NCBI RefSeq assembly: GCF_016466415.2
Contig: NZ_CP066771.1
Coordinates: forward strand, 372,001 to 436,000
DNA: 64,000 nt
From: Ralstonia pickettii
GTDB taxonomy: Bacteria; Pseudomonadota; Gammaproteobacteria; Burkholderiales; Burkholderiaceae
Reading direction: 5' to 3'
Made by a program: the position numbers and the translations under genes. Below the pieces are notes generated by a model, which saw only the letters and a program-made list of their open reading frames with translations, did not search any database and was not told where the DNA came from. Positions 17,086 to 25,963 of this stretch are shown one piece after another. Every line of letters begins with the position of its first letter. The stretch's first letter is position 1.

Positions 17086-17198
17086 CCATTGGATCGACTG
17101 ATGGGGTGCAACCCACCAAGTTAACGATCAGCAGGTGTCTCCTCCACCCTCCTCCTTTGGTGGATTCAAACCCAAGCTTGATAGCTTGGGTTTTTTTT
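17086..17198 (+). ncRNA. Candidate small RNA with anti-Shine-Dalgarno loop
   Basis: A transcript of about 112 nt is predicted between a consensus promoter and a strong terminator (17170-17198). CCACCAA (17113-17119) pairs with TTGGTGG (17157-17163), closing a large loop that contains CTCCTCC (17139-17145) and CCTCCT (17151-17156). The CCTCCTTT at 17151-17158 equals the anti-Shine-Dalgarno stretch at the 3' end of 16S rRNA, so the loop could pair with ribosome-binding sites of mRNAs. The segment 17086-17169 has no convincing open frame with a ribosome site. Toxic betaproteobacterial sRNAs carrying such motifs have been described; whether this belongs to that family is not established here. The 5' end is uncertain by a few bases because GCACC at 17083-17087 can pair with GGTGC at 17105-17109. 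Confidence 0.6.
17170..17198 (+). terminator. Rho-independent terminator of the candidate sRNA
   Basis: CCCAAGCT-TGAT-AGCTTGGG is an exact 8-bp stem with a 4-nt loop followed by T8, one of the strongest terminators in the window. It lies 32 bases before the rplM -35 and has no gene upstream on this strand other than the sRNA. Confidence 0.88.
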
Positions 17199-17229
17199 CG
17201 TCCACCCGACTCGAGCGCCCCTTTTTTTC

Positions 17230-17259
17230 TTGTGTCAAGAGGTCTGCGCGGGGTACAAT
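17230..17259 (+). promoter_or_regulatory. Promoter of rplM-rpsI
   Basis: TTGTGT (17230-17235) and TACAAT (17254-17259) are spaced by 18 bases. The start would be near 17266, giving a leader of about 188 nt. The leader contains GCCCGC (17302) pairing with GCGGGC (17324), a possible element for ribosomal-protein autoregulation. Confidence 0.55.
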
Positions 17260-17453
17260 CGAAATCTTTTCCGGATTGCCCGCGGAAAAGAAATCCAGAG
17301 AGCCCGCACCAACAAGCGGGAAGGCGGGCCGGCGATGACCTTGCATAAGGTTGCGCAGGCGTCCGCAAGACGATCCGTTCGTGAGCAGTCTGAACGCAAG
17401 TTCTCAGCGCGATACGGGTCCACTCGGGCACTGACTCAATATTTGGAAAAATC

Positions 17454-17882
17454 ATGAAGACCTTTTCCGCAAAGCCCCATGAGGTGAAGCGCGATTGGTA
17501 CGTGATTGACGCGACGGACAAGGTCCTCGGGCGTGTCGCCAGCGAAGTGGCACACCGACTGCGCGGCAAGCACAAGCCCGAATTCACTCCGCACGTCGAT
17601 ACCGGCGATTTCATCATCGTCATCAACGCAGCCAAGCTGCGCGTGACGGGCGCCAAGACGACCGACAAGAAGTACTATCGCCACTCGGGTTACCCGGGCG
17701 GTATCTACGAAACGACGTTTGGCAAGATGCAGCAGCGTTTCCCGGGCCGTGCCCTGGAAAAGGCTGTGAAGGGCATGCTGCCGAAGGGTCCGCTGGGCTA
17801 CGCGATGATCAAGAAGCTGAAGGTTTACGCCGAAGGCTCGCATCCGCACGAAGCTCAGCAGCCGAAAGCGCTGGAAATCTAA
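17454..17882 (+). CDS. rplM: 50S ribosomal protein L13
   Basis: The 142-residue protein matches L13 in full length. It starts [20 protein letters not shown] and contains [20 protein letters not shown], the central [11 protein letters not shown] and the C-terminal [18 protein letters not shown]. It binds 23S rRNA early in large-subunit assembly. It is followed 12 bp later by rpsI, the standard L13-S9 pair. A leader of about 190 nt upstream may carry feedback control (inference). Confidence 0.98.
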   Translation: MKTFSAKPHEVKRDWYVIDATDKVLGRVASEVAHRLRGKHKPEFTPHVDTGDFIIVINAAKLRVTGAKTTDKKYYRHSGYPGGIYETTFGKMQQRFPGRALEKAVKGMLPKGPLGYAMIKKLKVYAEGSHPHEAQQPKALEI

Positions 17883-17894
17883 GGGGCCTAATCC

Positions 17895-18287
17895 ATGATC
17901 GGAAACTGGAACTATGGCACCGGCCGCCGCAAGAGCGCTGTGGCACGTGTCTTCATCAAGTCCGGCAAGGGCGACATCATCGTCAACGGCAAGGCCATCA
18001 ACGAGTACTTCGCTCGTGAAACCTCGCTGATGATCGTGCGTCAGCCGCTGGAACTGACCAACCACGCAGCTACGTTCGACATCAAGGTGAACGTGGTCGG
18101 TGGCGGTGAAACCGGCCAAGCCGGTGCCGTGCGTCACGGCATCACCCGCGCCCTGATCGATTACGATGCAACGCTCAAGCCCGCCCTGTCGAAGGCCGGT
18201 CTGGTGACGCGCGATGCACGTGAAGTCGAGCGTAAGAAGGTTGGTCTGCGCAAGGCCCGCCGCGCCAAGCAGTTCTCGAAGCGTTAA
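17895..18287 (+). CDS. rpsI: 30S ribosomal protein S9
   Basis: A 130-residue S9 with the conserved start [21 protein letters not shown], here seen as [15 protein letters not shown], the middle [19 protein letters not shown] and the basic tail [18 protein letters not shown], whose final Lys-Arg contacts P-site tRNA. It forms an operon with rplM and ends at a clear terminator. Confidence 0.98.
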
Positions 18288-18312
18288 TCCGCTTCCACCT
18301 GCTTCAGCAAAG

Positions 18313-18338
18313 AACCACACCCTCGGGTGTGGTTTTTT
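18313..18338 (+). terminator. Rho-independent terminator after rpsI
   Basis: AACCACACCC-TC-GGGTGTGGTT followed by a T-run closes the rplM-rpsI operon about 25 bp past the stop. Confidence 0.9.
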
Positions 18339-18452
18339 GTTTTGAGCGTTCGAACTAAACGATGTGATGTTTTGGGCGCGTTGCTTACCCTTTGCAACAG
18401 CTCCGACATGTCCGCAGGACTACAATTCACACTTCGTTAGCGTTCGGCCCGT

Positions 18453-18521
18453 ATGATGCAATCCGCTGTTTCTCCTAATCCGATTCTGATCCGCAAGACG
18501 GGTCAGGAGGTGCGCGCATGA
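18453..18521 (+). CDS. Possible 22-residue upstream ORF
   Basis: A small frame (MMQSAVSPNPILIRKTGQEV, then RA) ends with TGA overlapping the ATG of the next gene as ATGA. It has two adjacent ATGs but no clear ribosome site of its own, and the Shine-Dalgarno of the following gene lies within it. It could be a leader peptide coupling translation, or chance. Confidence 0.25.
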   Translation: MMQSAVSPNPILIRKTGQEVRA

Positions 18522-19273
18522 AGGCGCGTCGCTTGTTGCGTCGCGCTTCCGTGCTCGCGCCGAACGTCACTGTCCGTTCGCGCCTGCCTTGGCCAGTAAC
18601 AGTTTTGCTGGTCGCGGTCGTACTGGGGCTGGCGGCAGCCGCGGCGCTGTGGGCGTTCGAAGAAGGGCGCCGCCTGACCGGGCCGCACGATGCCGATTTG
18701 CGCGCAATGAATCGCGAGCTGGCTGCCAAGTTGGCCGCCGTGCAGGCCGAGCGCGACAAGCTTTCCGCATCGGCCGGCACGGTGGATGCCCGCCTGGGGA
18801 TCGCCGAAGGTGCTCAGGCGCAGATGGCCGAGCAACTCAAGGCACTGGAGACTGAAAACGCTCAGTTGAAGGAGGATCTGGCGTTCTTTGACAGTCTGTT
18901 GCCCGCCCCCACCAATTCCGCTGGTATCTACGTGCGCAGCTTCCGCATCGCGCCGGATGAGGCGCAGCCGACGCGCATGCGGTTCCGGGTTCTGCTGATG
19001 CAGGGCGGCGGCAAGGCCTTCGCGCCGGTGTCCGAATTCGAGGGGCAGCTGGCGCTCACGCTTAACGTAGTGCAGGGTGGCAAACCTGCTACGATCGATT
19101 TCCCGGGCGCCGCAGCGAGCGGATCACCTGCGACCAGCGCCCGCGTCAAGCTCACGCACTACCAGCGCCTCGAGGGCTGGGTGGACGTGCCCCCCGGCGC
19201 CACGGTGCAATCGGTGATGGTGAAAGTGCTGCAGAACGGCAAGATCAAAGCGAGCCAGAGTTTTTCCATCTGA
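18518..19273 (+). CDS. Membrane-anchored coiled-coil protein (DUF6776-like)
   Basis: A 251-residue protein of unknown function. A basic N-terminus is followed by one membrane helix (about residues 28-50, VTVLLVAVVLGLAAAAALWAF), a coiled coil (about 55-125, rich in Ala/Glu/Leu heptads such as ELAAKLAAVQAERDKL), then a beta-rich periplasmic domain. The topology is N-in, C-out. AGGAGGT (18507-18513) supports the start. It is next to the bactofilin gene, and a joint role in cell-envelope organisation is plausible (inference). The family name is from memory. Confidence 0.7.
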   Translation: MKARRLLRRASVLAPNVTVRSRLPWPVTVLLVAVVLGLAAAAALWAFEEGRRLTGPHDADLRAMNRELAAKLAAVQAERDKLSASAGTVDARLGIAEGAQAQMAEQLKALETENAQLKEDLAFFDSLLPAPTNSAGIYVRSFRIAPDEAQPTRMRFRVLLMQGGGKAFAPVSEFEGQLALTLNVVQGGKPATIDFPGAAASGSPATSARVKLTHYQRLEGWVDVPPGATVQSVMVKVLQNGKIKASQSFSI

Positions 19274-19319
19274 CGACGGGCGTTGTCCTGTCGAGGATCC
19301 GTACACAGAGGAGTCGACG

Positions 19320-19724
19320 ATGCTGTTTGGCAAAAAGAAAGGGCTAGCGATCGAAACGCTACTGGGTGCCCGTACCAAGCTGGAGGGGGATCTGCGTTTC
19401 TCGGGCGGTCTGCGGATTGATGGCGAGATCAAGGGCAACATCTACGGCGATCCTGACAAGCCCAGCATGTTGGTGATTACCGACAGTGCGCGTGTCGAGG
19501 GGGAGGTGCACGTCGGCCATCTGATCCTGAACGGGACGGTGGTTGGCCCGGTGCACGTGGCGGAGCTGCTGGAACTGCAGCCGAAGGCGCGCATTGAGGG
19601 CAACGTGCAGTATGCGGCGCTGGAAATGCACCAGGGCGCAGTCGTCATGGGCACGCTGACGCACGCGGCGCCTGGCGATGTGAAGCTGCTGCCCAACCTC
19701 AAGCTGGCCTCCAACCAGGATTGA
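19320..19724 (+). CDS. Bactofilin
   Basis: A 134-residue bactofilin (older DUF583), a small right-handed beta-helix protein that polymerises without nucleotides into membrane-associated filaments. Repeated turns are visible: GDLRFSGGLRIDGEIKGNI, SARVEGEVHVGHLILNGTVV and KARIEGNVQYAALEMHQGAVV. The short N-terminal tail LFGKKKGLAIETLLG is a likely membrane-targeting and disordered segment. GAGGAG precedes the ATG. It is in line with the upstream membrane coiled-coil protein and the downstream erpA. Confidence 0.9.
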   Translation: MLFGKKKGLAIETLLGARTKLEGDLRFSGGLRIDGEIKGNIYGDPDKPSMLVITDSARVEGEVHVGHLILNGTVVGPVHVAELLELQPKARIEGNVQYAALEMHQGAVVMGTLTHAAPGDVKLLPNLKLASNQD

Positions 19725-19850
19725 TCACATCCCGCGCCGGCCGTTGCTGGCGCACCGCACAATGCCCACTTGAAACGCGGGGCTTCGGCACGATTTGCAG
19801 CTTGCGCTTAAAATACAGGCAAGTTTCAGACGTTCCCACAGGAGATTTTC

Positions 19851-20225
19851 ATGAACGCAGTCGCGCAGGCAGCCACGCCCGATGTGAACGAGGTTCCGGC
19901 TCCGCTGGTCTTTACAGACAGCGCTGCGGACAAGGTCAAGCAACTGATTGAAGAAGAAGGTAACCCAGAGTTGAAGCTGCGCGTGTTCGTGCAAGGCGGC
20001 GGGTGCTCGGGTTTCCAGTATGGCTTCACCTTTGACGAAGAGACCAACGAAGACGATACGACCATGACGAAGAATGGCGTCTCGCTCTTGATCGACTCGA
20101 TGAGCTACCAATACCTGGTGGGCGCCGAGATCGACTACAAGGAAGACATCAACGGCGCGCAGTTCGTCATCAAGAACCCGAATGCTTCGACCACGTGTGG
20201 TTGCGGTTCGTCGTTCTCGGTCTGA
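19851..20225 (+). CDS. erpA: Iron-sulfur cluster insertion protein
   Basis: A 124-residue A-type carrier that delivers [4Fe-4S] or [2Fe-2S] clusters to apoproteins, e.g. in isoprenoid synthesis and respiration. The three cluster Cys are present: [11 protein letters not shown] (~residue 50) and the C-terminal pair in [30 protein letters not shown] matches ErpA rather than IscA. AGGAG before the ATG fits. A bidirectional terminator lies 20 bp past the stop. Confidence 0.94.
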   Translation: MNAVAQAATPDVNEVPAPLVFTDSAADKVKQLIEEEGNPELKLRVFVQGGGCSGFQYGFTFDEETNEDDTTMTKNGVSLLIDSMSYQYLVGAEIDYKEDINGAQFVIKNPNASTTCGCGSSFSV

Positions 20226-20244
20226 CGCCATATCGCTGTAAAAG

Positions 20245-20271
20245 AAAAAGCGCACTTCGGTGCGCTTTTTT
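20245..20271. terminator. Bidirectional rho-independent terminator
   Basis: AAAAAGCGCAC-TTCG-GTGCGCTTTTTT, a stem with the stable UUCG tetraloop, between convergent erpA and anmK. Confidence 0.92.
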
Positions 20272-20290
20272 GTTGGCTGCAGATTGGGGC

Positions 20291-21445
20291 TCAAGCCGGG
20301 TAGATCGCGCCGAGGATGCGACCGCCCGATGCGCCGGTCGCGGTGTGCAGATTGCCGTGGGCGCGGAGCACGCACTGGCGCGCGAGCCACGCGAATGCGA
20401 GCGCCTCCACGTGATGTGCGGGCACACCGAACACCTCCGTCGGAGCGACTTGCACCCCCGGTAATTGCTGCGCGATGCGTGCCATCAGCGCGCCGTTGCG
20501 GGCGCCACCACCACAGACCAGTAGTGACGCCGCCTGTGGCGCATGGGTACGTACGGCATCGGTGATGGTGTCGGCCGTGAGCGCGAGCAGCGTGGCTTGA
20601 ACATCCTCGGGGCGCGCGGTGTTCAGCGCATCGCCGAGGATTTGTTGCAGCCATGCCGGGTTGAACAGGTCGCGGCCGGTGCTCTTGGGCGGCAGCGCCG
20701 CGAAGAACGGTTCAGCCTTCAAGCGCACAAGGAGCATCTCGTCGACGTGTCCGCTGCGGGCCCAGGCGCCGTCGGCGTCGTAGCGGGTATCGCGGTGCAT
20801 GTGAACCCAATAGTCCATCAGCGCGTTGCCCGGGCCGCAGTCGAAGCCAAGTACGGCGTCGCGCGCGTTGGAGGCCTGCGGCGGCAAGATCGTGAGGTTG
20901 GCGATGCCGCCAATGTTGCAGACCACTCGCCACGCATCGGGCAGGCCGAACAGCGCGCGATGCAGTGCCGGAACGAGGGGGGCGCCTTGGCCGCCGGCGG
21001 CGATGTCGCGACTGCGAAAATCGGCAATGACATCGATGCCGGTGCGCTCGGCCAACACCGCCGGGTGCTGCGTTTGGCGCGTGTAGCCGATGCCATCGTG
21101 GGTGCCGGGCTGATGACGGATGGTCTGCCCGTGCGCGCCGATGGCCCGCACGTCCTGCGCGGCCAGGCCGGTTGCGGCAAGCAGTCGGGCAACGCAGTCG
21201 GCGTAGGCCATGGCCAGCGCATTGGCGGCCAGCGCCTCACGATGGATCTCGTCGTGGCCGGCGTGTTGCAGGTCCAGGAAGCGCTGGCGCAACTCGGGCG
21301 AGAAGGGCACGTACGCGTCGGCGAGGACGGTCGGGGTTTCGCCGGAAAAGTCCGCCAGTACGCCATCGACGCCATCCAGGCTGGTGCCCGACATGAGGCC
21401 GATGTAGCGATCGGTAGAGAGTGCGGTGTGGTTCGGATGGCTCAT
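20291..21445 (-). CDS. anmK: Anhydro-N-acetylmuramic acid kinase
   Basis: A 384-residue kinase that opens and phosphorylates 1,6-anhydro-MurNAc to MurNAc-6-phosphate in peptidoglycan recycling. The nucleotide-binding motif [15 protein letters not shown] is near residues 17-31, [12 protein letters not shown] is the substrate loop region, and [11 protein letters not shown] plus [11 protein letters not shown] are further ATPase-superfamily motifs. ATG 21445 gives MSHPNHT. It diverges from tyrS. Two other recycling enzymes, AmgK and MurU, are encoded near 38-40 kb. Confidence 0.95.
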   Translation of the reverse strand: MSHPNHTALSTDRYIGLMSGTSLDGVDGVLADFSGETPTVLADAYVPFSPELRQRFLDLQHAGHDEIHREALAANALAMAYADCVARLLAATGLAAQDVRAIGAHGQTIRHQPGTHDGIGYTRQTQHPAVLAERTGIDVIADFRSRDIAAGGQGAPLVPALHRALFGLPDAWRVVCNIGGIANLTILPPQASNARDAVLGFDCGPGNALMDYWVHMHRDTRYDADGAWARSGHVDEMLLVRLKAEPFFAALPPKSTGRDLFNPAWLQQILGDALNTARPEDVQATLLALTADTITDAVRTHAPQAASLLVCGGGARNGALMARIAQQLPGVQVAPTEVFGVPAHHVEALAFAWLARQCVLRAHGNLHTATGASGGRILGAIYPA

Positions 21446-21620
21446 GCGCGACAGCTTACCAGCGCAATGGCAGGCCAAATGGACACATCACGGTAAAATC
21501 CCCGGATCGCGCGGCCGGCACGCTTCGATTGATGTCGGCCATCGTGCACGCACCTTTTCCCTGATTGTTGATCCGTTCGCGCCGTTTTCCCTGTGCGGCG
21601 CGGTGACCTTTCCTTTTGCC

Positions 21621-22886
21621 ATGACTGCATTTGCCACTTCCGCCGCTTCCGACAACGCCACGCCGGGCAAACCCAAGTATCCGGTCACCCCGGAGGTGGC
21701 GCACGCGATGGAAGTGTCGCTGCGCGGCTGCGACGAATTGCTGATCGCTGCCGAGTGGGAGCAGAAGCTGGCCAAGAGCGCCGCGACAGGTGTGCCGCTG
21801 CGCATCAAGCTGGGCCTGGATCCCACGGCGCCTGACATCCACATCGGCCACACGGTGGTGCTCAACAAGATGCGCCAGTTGCAGGATCTGGGCCACCAAG
21901 TGATTTTCCTGATCGGCGACTTCACGTCGACCATTGGTGACCCGTCCGGCCGCAACGCCACGCGCCCGCCGCTCACGCGCGAGCAGATCGAGACCAACGC
22001 GCAGACGTACTACCGCCAGGCCAGCATGGTTCTGGACCCGAGCAAGACCGAGATCCGCTACAACAGCGAGTGGTGCGACCCGCTGGGCGCGCGCGGCATC
22101 ATCCAGCTCGCCGCCAAGTACACCGTCGCCCGCATGATGGAGCGCGATGACTTCACCAAGCGCTACAAGGCCGGCGTGCCGATCTCGGTGCACGAATTCC
22201 TTTACCCGCTGATGCAGGGCTACGACTCGGTCGCGCTCAAGTCCGATCTGGAACTGGGCGGCACCGACCAGAAGTTCAACCTGCTGGTCGGCCGCGAACT
22301 GCAGAAGGAATACGGCCAGGAGCCGCAGTGCATCCTGACGATGCCGCTGCTGGTGGGCCTGGACGGCGTCGAGAAGATGTCCAAGTCCAAGGGCAACTAC
22401 GTCGGTATCAGTGAGGCGCCCAACGAGATGTTCGGCAAGCTGATGAGCATCTCCGACGACCTGATGTGGACGTACTACACGCTGCTGTCGTTCCGCCCCC
22501 TGGCCGAGATCGACCTGATGAAGCAAGAGATCGCGCTGGGCCGCAACCCGCGCGATTGCAAGGTGATGCTGGCGCAGGAGATCGTTGCGCGCTTCCACAG
22601 CCAGGCGGACGCCGAACGCGCCCTGGAAGACTTCAACCACCGCGCACGCGGCGGTGTGCCGGACGACATTCCGCAGATCGAGCTGTCGGGCGCACCACTG
22701 GGTATTGCACAACTGCTGAAGCAGGCTGGGCTCTGCCCGTCCACGTCGGACGCCAACCGCAACATCGAGCAGGGCGGCGTGAAGATCGACGGTACCGTCG
22801 TCAGCGACAAGGGCCTGAAGGTGGAAGCCGGCACCTTCGTGATGCAGGTCGGCAAGCGTCGCTTCGCGCGCGTGGTGCTGAAGTGA
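21621..22886 (+). CDS. tyrS: Tyrosyl-tRNA synthetase
   Basis: A 421-residue class I synthetase. HIGH-like [11 protein letters not shown] is near residue 76, preceded by [10 protein letters not shown]; the KMSKS loop [11 protein letters not shown] is near 252. The C-terminal S4 RNA-binding domain includes [20 protein letters not shown]. It belongs to the longer TyrRS-type seen in Ralstonia/Pseudomonas. Met 21621 was chosen; an in-frame GTG at 21603 is possible. TAAAAT (21494-21499) could be a -10 with a long leader. It overlaps dtd by four bases (GTGA), coupling a synthetase to a tRNA proofreading enzyme. Confidence 0.96.
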   Translation: MTAFATSAASDNATPGKPKYPVTPEVAHAMEVSLRGCDELLIAAEWEQKLAKSAATGVPLRIKLGLDPTAPDIHIGHTVVLNKMRQLQDLGHQVIFLIGDFTSTIGDPSGRNATRPPLTREQIETNAQTYYRQASMVLDPSKTEIRYNSEWCDPLGARGIIQLAAKYTVARMMERDDFTKRYKAGVPISVHEFLYPLMQGYDSVALKSDLELGGTDQKFNLLVGRELQKEYGQEPQCILTMPLLVGLDGVEKMSKSKGNYVGISEAPNEMFGKLMSISDDLMWTYYTLLSFRPLAEIDLMKQEIALGRNPRDCKVMLAQEIVARFHSQADAERALEDFNHRARGGVPDDIPQIELSGAPLGIAQLLKQAGLCPSTSDANRNIEQGGVKIDGTVVSDKGLKVEAGTFVMQVGKRRFARVVLK

Positions 22887-23395
22887 TTGGCCTGATCCAG
22901 CGTGTGTCCGAGGCGGCGGTCCGTGTGGACGGCCGCGTCGTCGGCGAGATCGGACCGGGGCTGCTCGCGCTTGTCTGTGCGGAGCGCGGTGACACCGCTG
23001 CAGAGGCCGATCGTCTGCTCGAGAAGCTGCTGAACTACCGCGTCTTCTCCGACGCGCAGGGCAAGATGAACCTGCCCGTGCGCAACATCGACGGCAACGG
23101 GCAGGCGGGCGGCTTGCTGGTCGTATCGCAGTTCACGCTGGCGGCCGATACCAAGTCTGGCACACGGCCGAGCTTCACGCCCGCTGCTGCGCCGGAAGAT
23201 GGGCGCCGCCTGTACGAACACTTCGTGGCGCGCGCGCGTGCCCAGCATCCCATCGTGGCAACCGGCGAGTTTGGCGCCGACATGAAGGTGTCGCTCGTCA
23301 ACGATGGCCCGGTCACGTTCTGGCTGCAGATTGCGCCGCAAGCCGCTGCATCTGTTGCCAAGACTGCCGCGCCGGAAGCGGCCAAATCTGTCTGA
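22883..23395 (+). CDS. dtd: D-aminoacyl-tRNA deacylase
   Basis: A 170-residue Dtd that removes D-amino acids (notably D-Tyr) from mischarged tRNA. Catalytic motifs [12 protein letters not shown] (~residues 78-89) and NDGPVTFWL (Gly-cisPro loop, ~137) are present. The GTG start overlaps the tyrS stop. An Ala-rich tail of about 20 residues ([14 protein letters not shown] at the end) extends beyond the usual ~145-150 residues and is likely disordered. Co-location with tyrS is functionally sensible, since TyrRS is prone to D-Tyr charging. Confidence 0.95.
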   Translation: MIGLIQRVSEAAVRVDGRVVGEIGPGLLALVCAERGDTAAEADRLLEKLLNYRVFSDAQGKMNLPVRNIDGNGQAGGLLVVSQFTLAADTKSGTRPSFTPAAAPEDGRRLYEHFVARARAQHPIVATGEFGADMKVSLVNDGPVTFWLQIAPQAAASVAKTAAPEAAKSV

Positions 23396-23414
23396 TTCGT
23401 CCAGGAACCCTGAG

Positions 23415-24095
23415 ATGCCACGCGCCGCCGCCATCCCCCTGCCGATGCTGCAGATCACCCACATCGTGCTCATCCGCCACGGCGAGACCGACTGGAACCG
23501 TGAACGGCGCCTGCAAGGCCAACTCGACGTGCCGCTGAACACGCAGGGGCTGGAGCAGGCTGCGCAGTTGGGCAAGGCACTCGCGCGCGAGCGGTTCGAT
23601 GCGGTCTATGCGAGCGATCTGTCGCGCGCCAAGCAGACGGCGCGGGCGCTGGCAGATGAAGTGGGCGTGCCCGTGCGCGACGACGCCGGTTTGCGCGAGC
23701 GCTGCTACGGCCAGTTCGAAGGCCTGACCTACGCCGAAGTTGCCGCACGGCATCCCGCCGACTTTGATGCCTGGCAGAACCGCGTGCCCGAATTCGCCCC
23801 GCCCGGCGGCGAGACCCTCACTGAATTCCACGAACGTGCGGTCGAGACTGCGCTCCGGCTGATCCGTCGCCACCCCGGCGAGCGCATCGCGCTGGTCAGC
23901 CACGGCGGCGTGCTCGATTGCCTGTACCGCCACGCCAACGCCATGACGCTCACCGAGCCGCGCCAGCACGAGCTGCGCAACGCGAGCATCAACCGGCTTT
24001 CATCCGATGGTCATCAACTGACCGTGCTGCAATGGGGGGATGTCGCGCACCTGGATTTGCTGGTGCTCGACGAAGTGGACCGCCGCGTTCCTTAA
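23415..24095 (+). CDS. Histidine phosphatase family protein (phosphoglycerate mutase-like)
   Basis: A 226-residue branch-1 histidine phosphatase. The catalytic phospho-His is in LIRHGETDWN (~residue 18-27), followed by SDLSRAKQTARAL, the acid/base Glu in GQFEGLTYAE, and the second His in ALVSHGGVLDCL. The GpmB/CobC-like length and lack of the long dPGM insert argue for a phosphatase rather than a glycolytic mutase. ATG 23415 was chosen; MLQITHIV (23445) is an alternative. Its last four bases overlap the convergent yhhQ gene. Substrate unknown. Confidence 0.85.
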   Translation: MPRAAAIPLPMLQITHIVLIRHGETDWNRERRLQGQLDVPLNTQGLEQAAQLGKALARERFDAVYASDLSRAKQTARALADEVGVPVRDDAGLRERCYGQFEGLTYAEVAARHPADFDAWQNRVPEFAPPGGETLTEFHERAVETALRLIRRHPGERIALVSHGGVLDCLYRHANAMTLTEPRQHELRNASINRLSSDGHQLTVLQWGDVAHLDLLVLDEVDRRVP

Positions 24096-24808
24096 ACCTT
24101 CAGCCGGAACGGCGTGAAATTGGTGTCGCGGTCGTAGTAATCCTCGTTTTCCGCACGCTTGAGGAAGGCGACGACGCGGTAGGTGAGCGGCGTTGCGACG
24201 ATTTCCCAGCCGGTCTTGAGGATGTATTGCGCGATGGCCACGCGCAGCACCTGTTCATGCGGCCAGATGCCGTAGAAGGCGATCACGTAGAACAGCGACG
24301 AATCGACCGCCTCGCCCACCACGGTGGATCCGACGATGCGCGTCCACAGCCATTTTCCTTCCGTCGCGATCTTCATCTTCGCCAGCGTGTAGCTGTTGGC
24401 GAAGCTGCCGCACCAGAACGCAATGAGCGACCCGGCGACGATGCGCGGCGTGTTGCCGAACACGTCGTTCAGGCTCTTCTGATAACCGGCCATGAAGGGC
24501 GCCACCGGCAGCGCCAGCACGACCAGCGACATGAACGACGCAAAGATCAGTGCGGCAAAGCCCGCCCACACCACGCGCCGATCACGCCCGTAACCGTACA
24601 CCTCGGTGAGGATGTCGCCGAAGATGTAGGAAATTGGAAAGAACAGCACGCCAGCGCCGAAGGTGACCGATCCGAGCACCGGTAACGTGACCTGCGCCGC
24701 CTTGGACGCGCCGATCAGGTTCGAGCACAGCAGCACTGTGACGAAGGCCGCCATGATGAAGTCGTAGTATCGGAACGTGCGATTCGGGTGGTGCGGGGCG
24801 GCAGACAT
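24092..24808 (-). CDS. yhhQ: Queuosine precursor transporter (YhhQ/VUT family)
   Basis: A 238-residue inner-membrane protein with about six helices. It matches the YhhQ/VUT family: YYDFIMAAFVTVLLCSNLIG at the start, FPISYIFGDILTEVYGYGR in the second third, and the acidic/polar residues in IVGSTVVGEAVDSSLFYVIA. The family imports preQ0/preQ1 for queuosine synthesis. It is 17 bp downstream of ruvB, on the same strand. The assignment to queuosine precursor is by family; the substrate is not proven here. Confidence 0.9.
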   Translation of the reverse strand: MSAAPHHPNRTFRYYDFIMAAFVTVLLCSNLIGASKAAQVTLPVLGSVTFGAGVLFFPISYIFGDILTEVYGYGRDRRVVWAGFAALIFASFMSLVVLALPVAPFMAGYQKSLNDVFGNTPRIVAGSLIAFWCGSFANSYTLAKMKIATEGKWLWTRIVGSTVVGEAVDSSLFYVIAFYGIWPHEQVLRVAIAQYILKTGWEIVATPLTYRVVAFLKRAENEDYYDRDTNFTPFRLKV

Positions 24809-24825
24809 GTCGGGGTGCGCGGAGG

Positions 24826-25899
24826 TTATTGGTTGTCGTCCCAGAGGTCCCGCACCGGGCCGCTCTTCGGAGCGCCCAGCCCGAAGTGCTGGTATGCCGA
24901 AGCCGTGGCCACGCGGCCGCGTGGCGTGCGCTGCAGGTAGCCTTGCTGGATCAGGTAGGGCTCGAGCACGTCTTCAATGGTGTCGCGCTCTTCGCCGATG
25001 GCGGCTGCCAGGTTGTCGATGCCGACCGGCCCGCCATTGAACTTGTGCAGGATCGCTTCGAGCAGTTTGCGGTCCATCAGGTCGAAGCCGACCGCATCCA
25101 CGTCGAGCATGGCGAGGGCGGCATCGGCGACTTCGCGGGTGATGATGCCGTCGGCCTTGACTTCGGCGAAGTCGCGCACGCGGCGCAGCAGGCGGTTGGC
25201 GATACGGGGCGTGCCGCGCGAGCGCTTCGCAATTTCAAGCGCGCCTTCGTCCACGATGTGGGCGTTCAGCAGCCCCGACGAGCGCGTGACGATCTTCGCC
25301 AGTTCGGCCGGTGTATAGAACTCCAGACGCGCGACGATCCCGAAGCGATCACGCAGCGGGTTGGTCAGCATGCCGGCGCGCGTCGTGGCGCCCACGAGCG
25401 TAAAGGGCTGCAGATCGAGCTTGACCGAGCGCGCCGCCGGGCCCTCGCCGATCATGATGTCGATCTGGTAGTCCTCCAGCGCCGGGTACAGGATTTCTTC
25501 CACCACGGGCGAGAGCCGATGAATCTCGTCGATGAAGAGGACGTCGTTGGCTTCGAGGTTCGTGAGCAGCGCGGCCAGATCGCCCGGGCGCTCCAGCACG
25601 GGGCCGGAAGTCTGGCGCAGGTTGACGCCCATTTCGCGCGCGATGATGTGCGCCAGCGTCGTCTTGCCGAGGCCCGGCGGCCCGAACAGCAGCACGTGGT
25701 CCAGCGCTTCGCTGCGGTTCTTGGCCGCGGTCATGAAGATGTCGAGCTGGCCGCGCACCTTTTCCTGGCCGACGTATTCGTCGAGCAGCTTGGGGCGCAG
25801 CGCCCGCTCGAACGCCTCCTCATTGGGGGAGGCGGGGGAGGCTGAGATGATGCGCTCAGCAGAGACAGCCTTGGCGGCGAGCTTGTCGGTTTCGATCAT
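24826..25899 (-). CDS. ruvB: Holliday junction branch migration ATPase RuvB
   Basis: A 357-residue AAA+ motor that drives branch migration with RuvA. Walker [16 protein letters not shown] is near residues 72-86, Walker B is [11 protein letters not shown], sensor 1 lies in [11 protein letters not shown], and the C-terminal winged helix carries [13 protein letters not shown]. The N-terminal [20 protein letters not shown] is standard. It is separated from ruvA by about 65 bp on the same strand. Confidence 0.97.
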   Translation of the reverse strand: MIETDKLAAKAVSAERIISASPASPNEEAFERALRPKLLDEYVGQEKVRGQLDIFMTAAKNRSEALDHVLLFGPPGLGKTTLAHIIAREMGVNLRQTSGPVLERPGDLAALLTNLEANDVLFIDEIHRLSPVVEEILYPALEDYQIDIMIGEGPAARSVKLDLQPFTLVGATTRAGMLTNPLRDRFGIVARLEFYTPAELAKIVTRSSGLLNAHIVDEGALEIAKRSRGTPRIANRLLRRVRDFAEVKADGIITREVADAALAMLDVDAVGFDLMDRKLLEAILHKFNGGPVGIDNLAAAIGEERDTIEDVLEPYLIQQGYLQRTPRGRVATASAYQHFGLGAPKSGPVRDLWDDNQ

Positions 25900-25963
25900 G
25901 ACGGGCAGACGGCGCCGGGAAGGCGCGAGCAGGCCATTCTACCGTCTTGCCGCGCCGCGGGCT

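Larger units (their letters stand above)
16752..17453. other. 702-bp intergenic region OsmC-rplM holding a candidate sRNA and the rplM leader
   Basis: No protein gene is supported. From left to right it holds the OsmC upstream region, an AT-rich patch (about 16953-17000), overlapping palindromes (17008-17040), a sigma70-type promoter, a candidate small RNA ending in a strong terminator (17198), then the rplM promoter and a leader of about 190 nt. The smaller parts are annotated separately. Confidence 0.7.
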
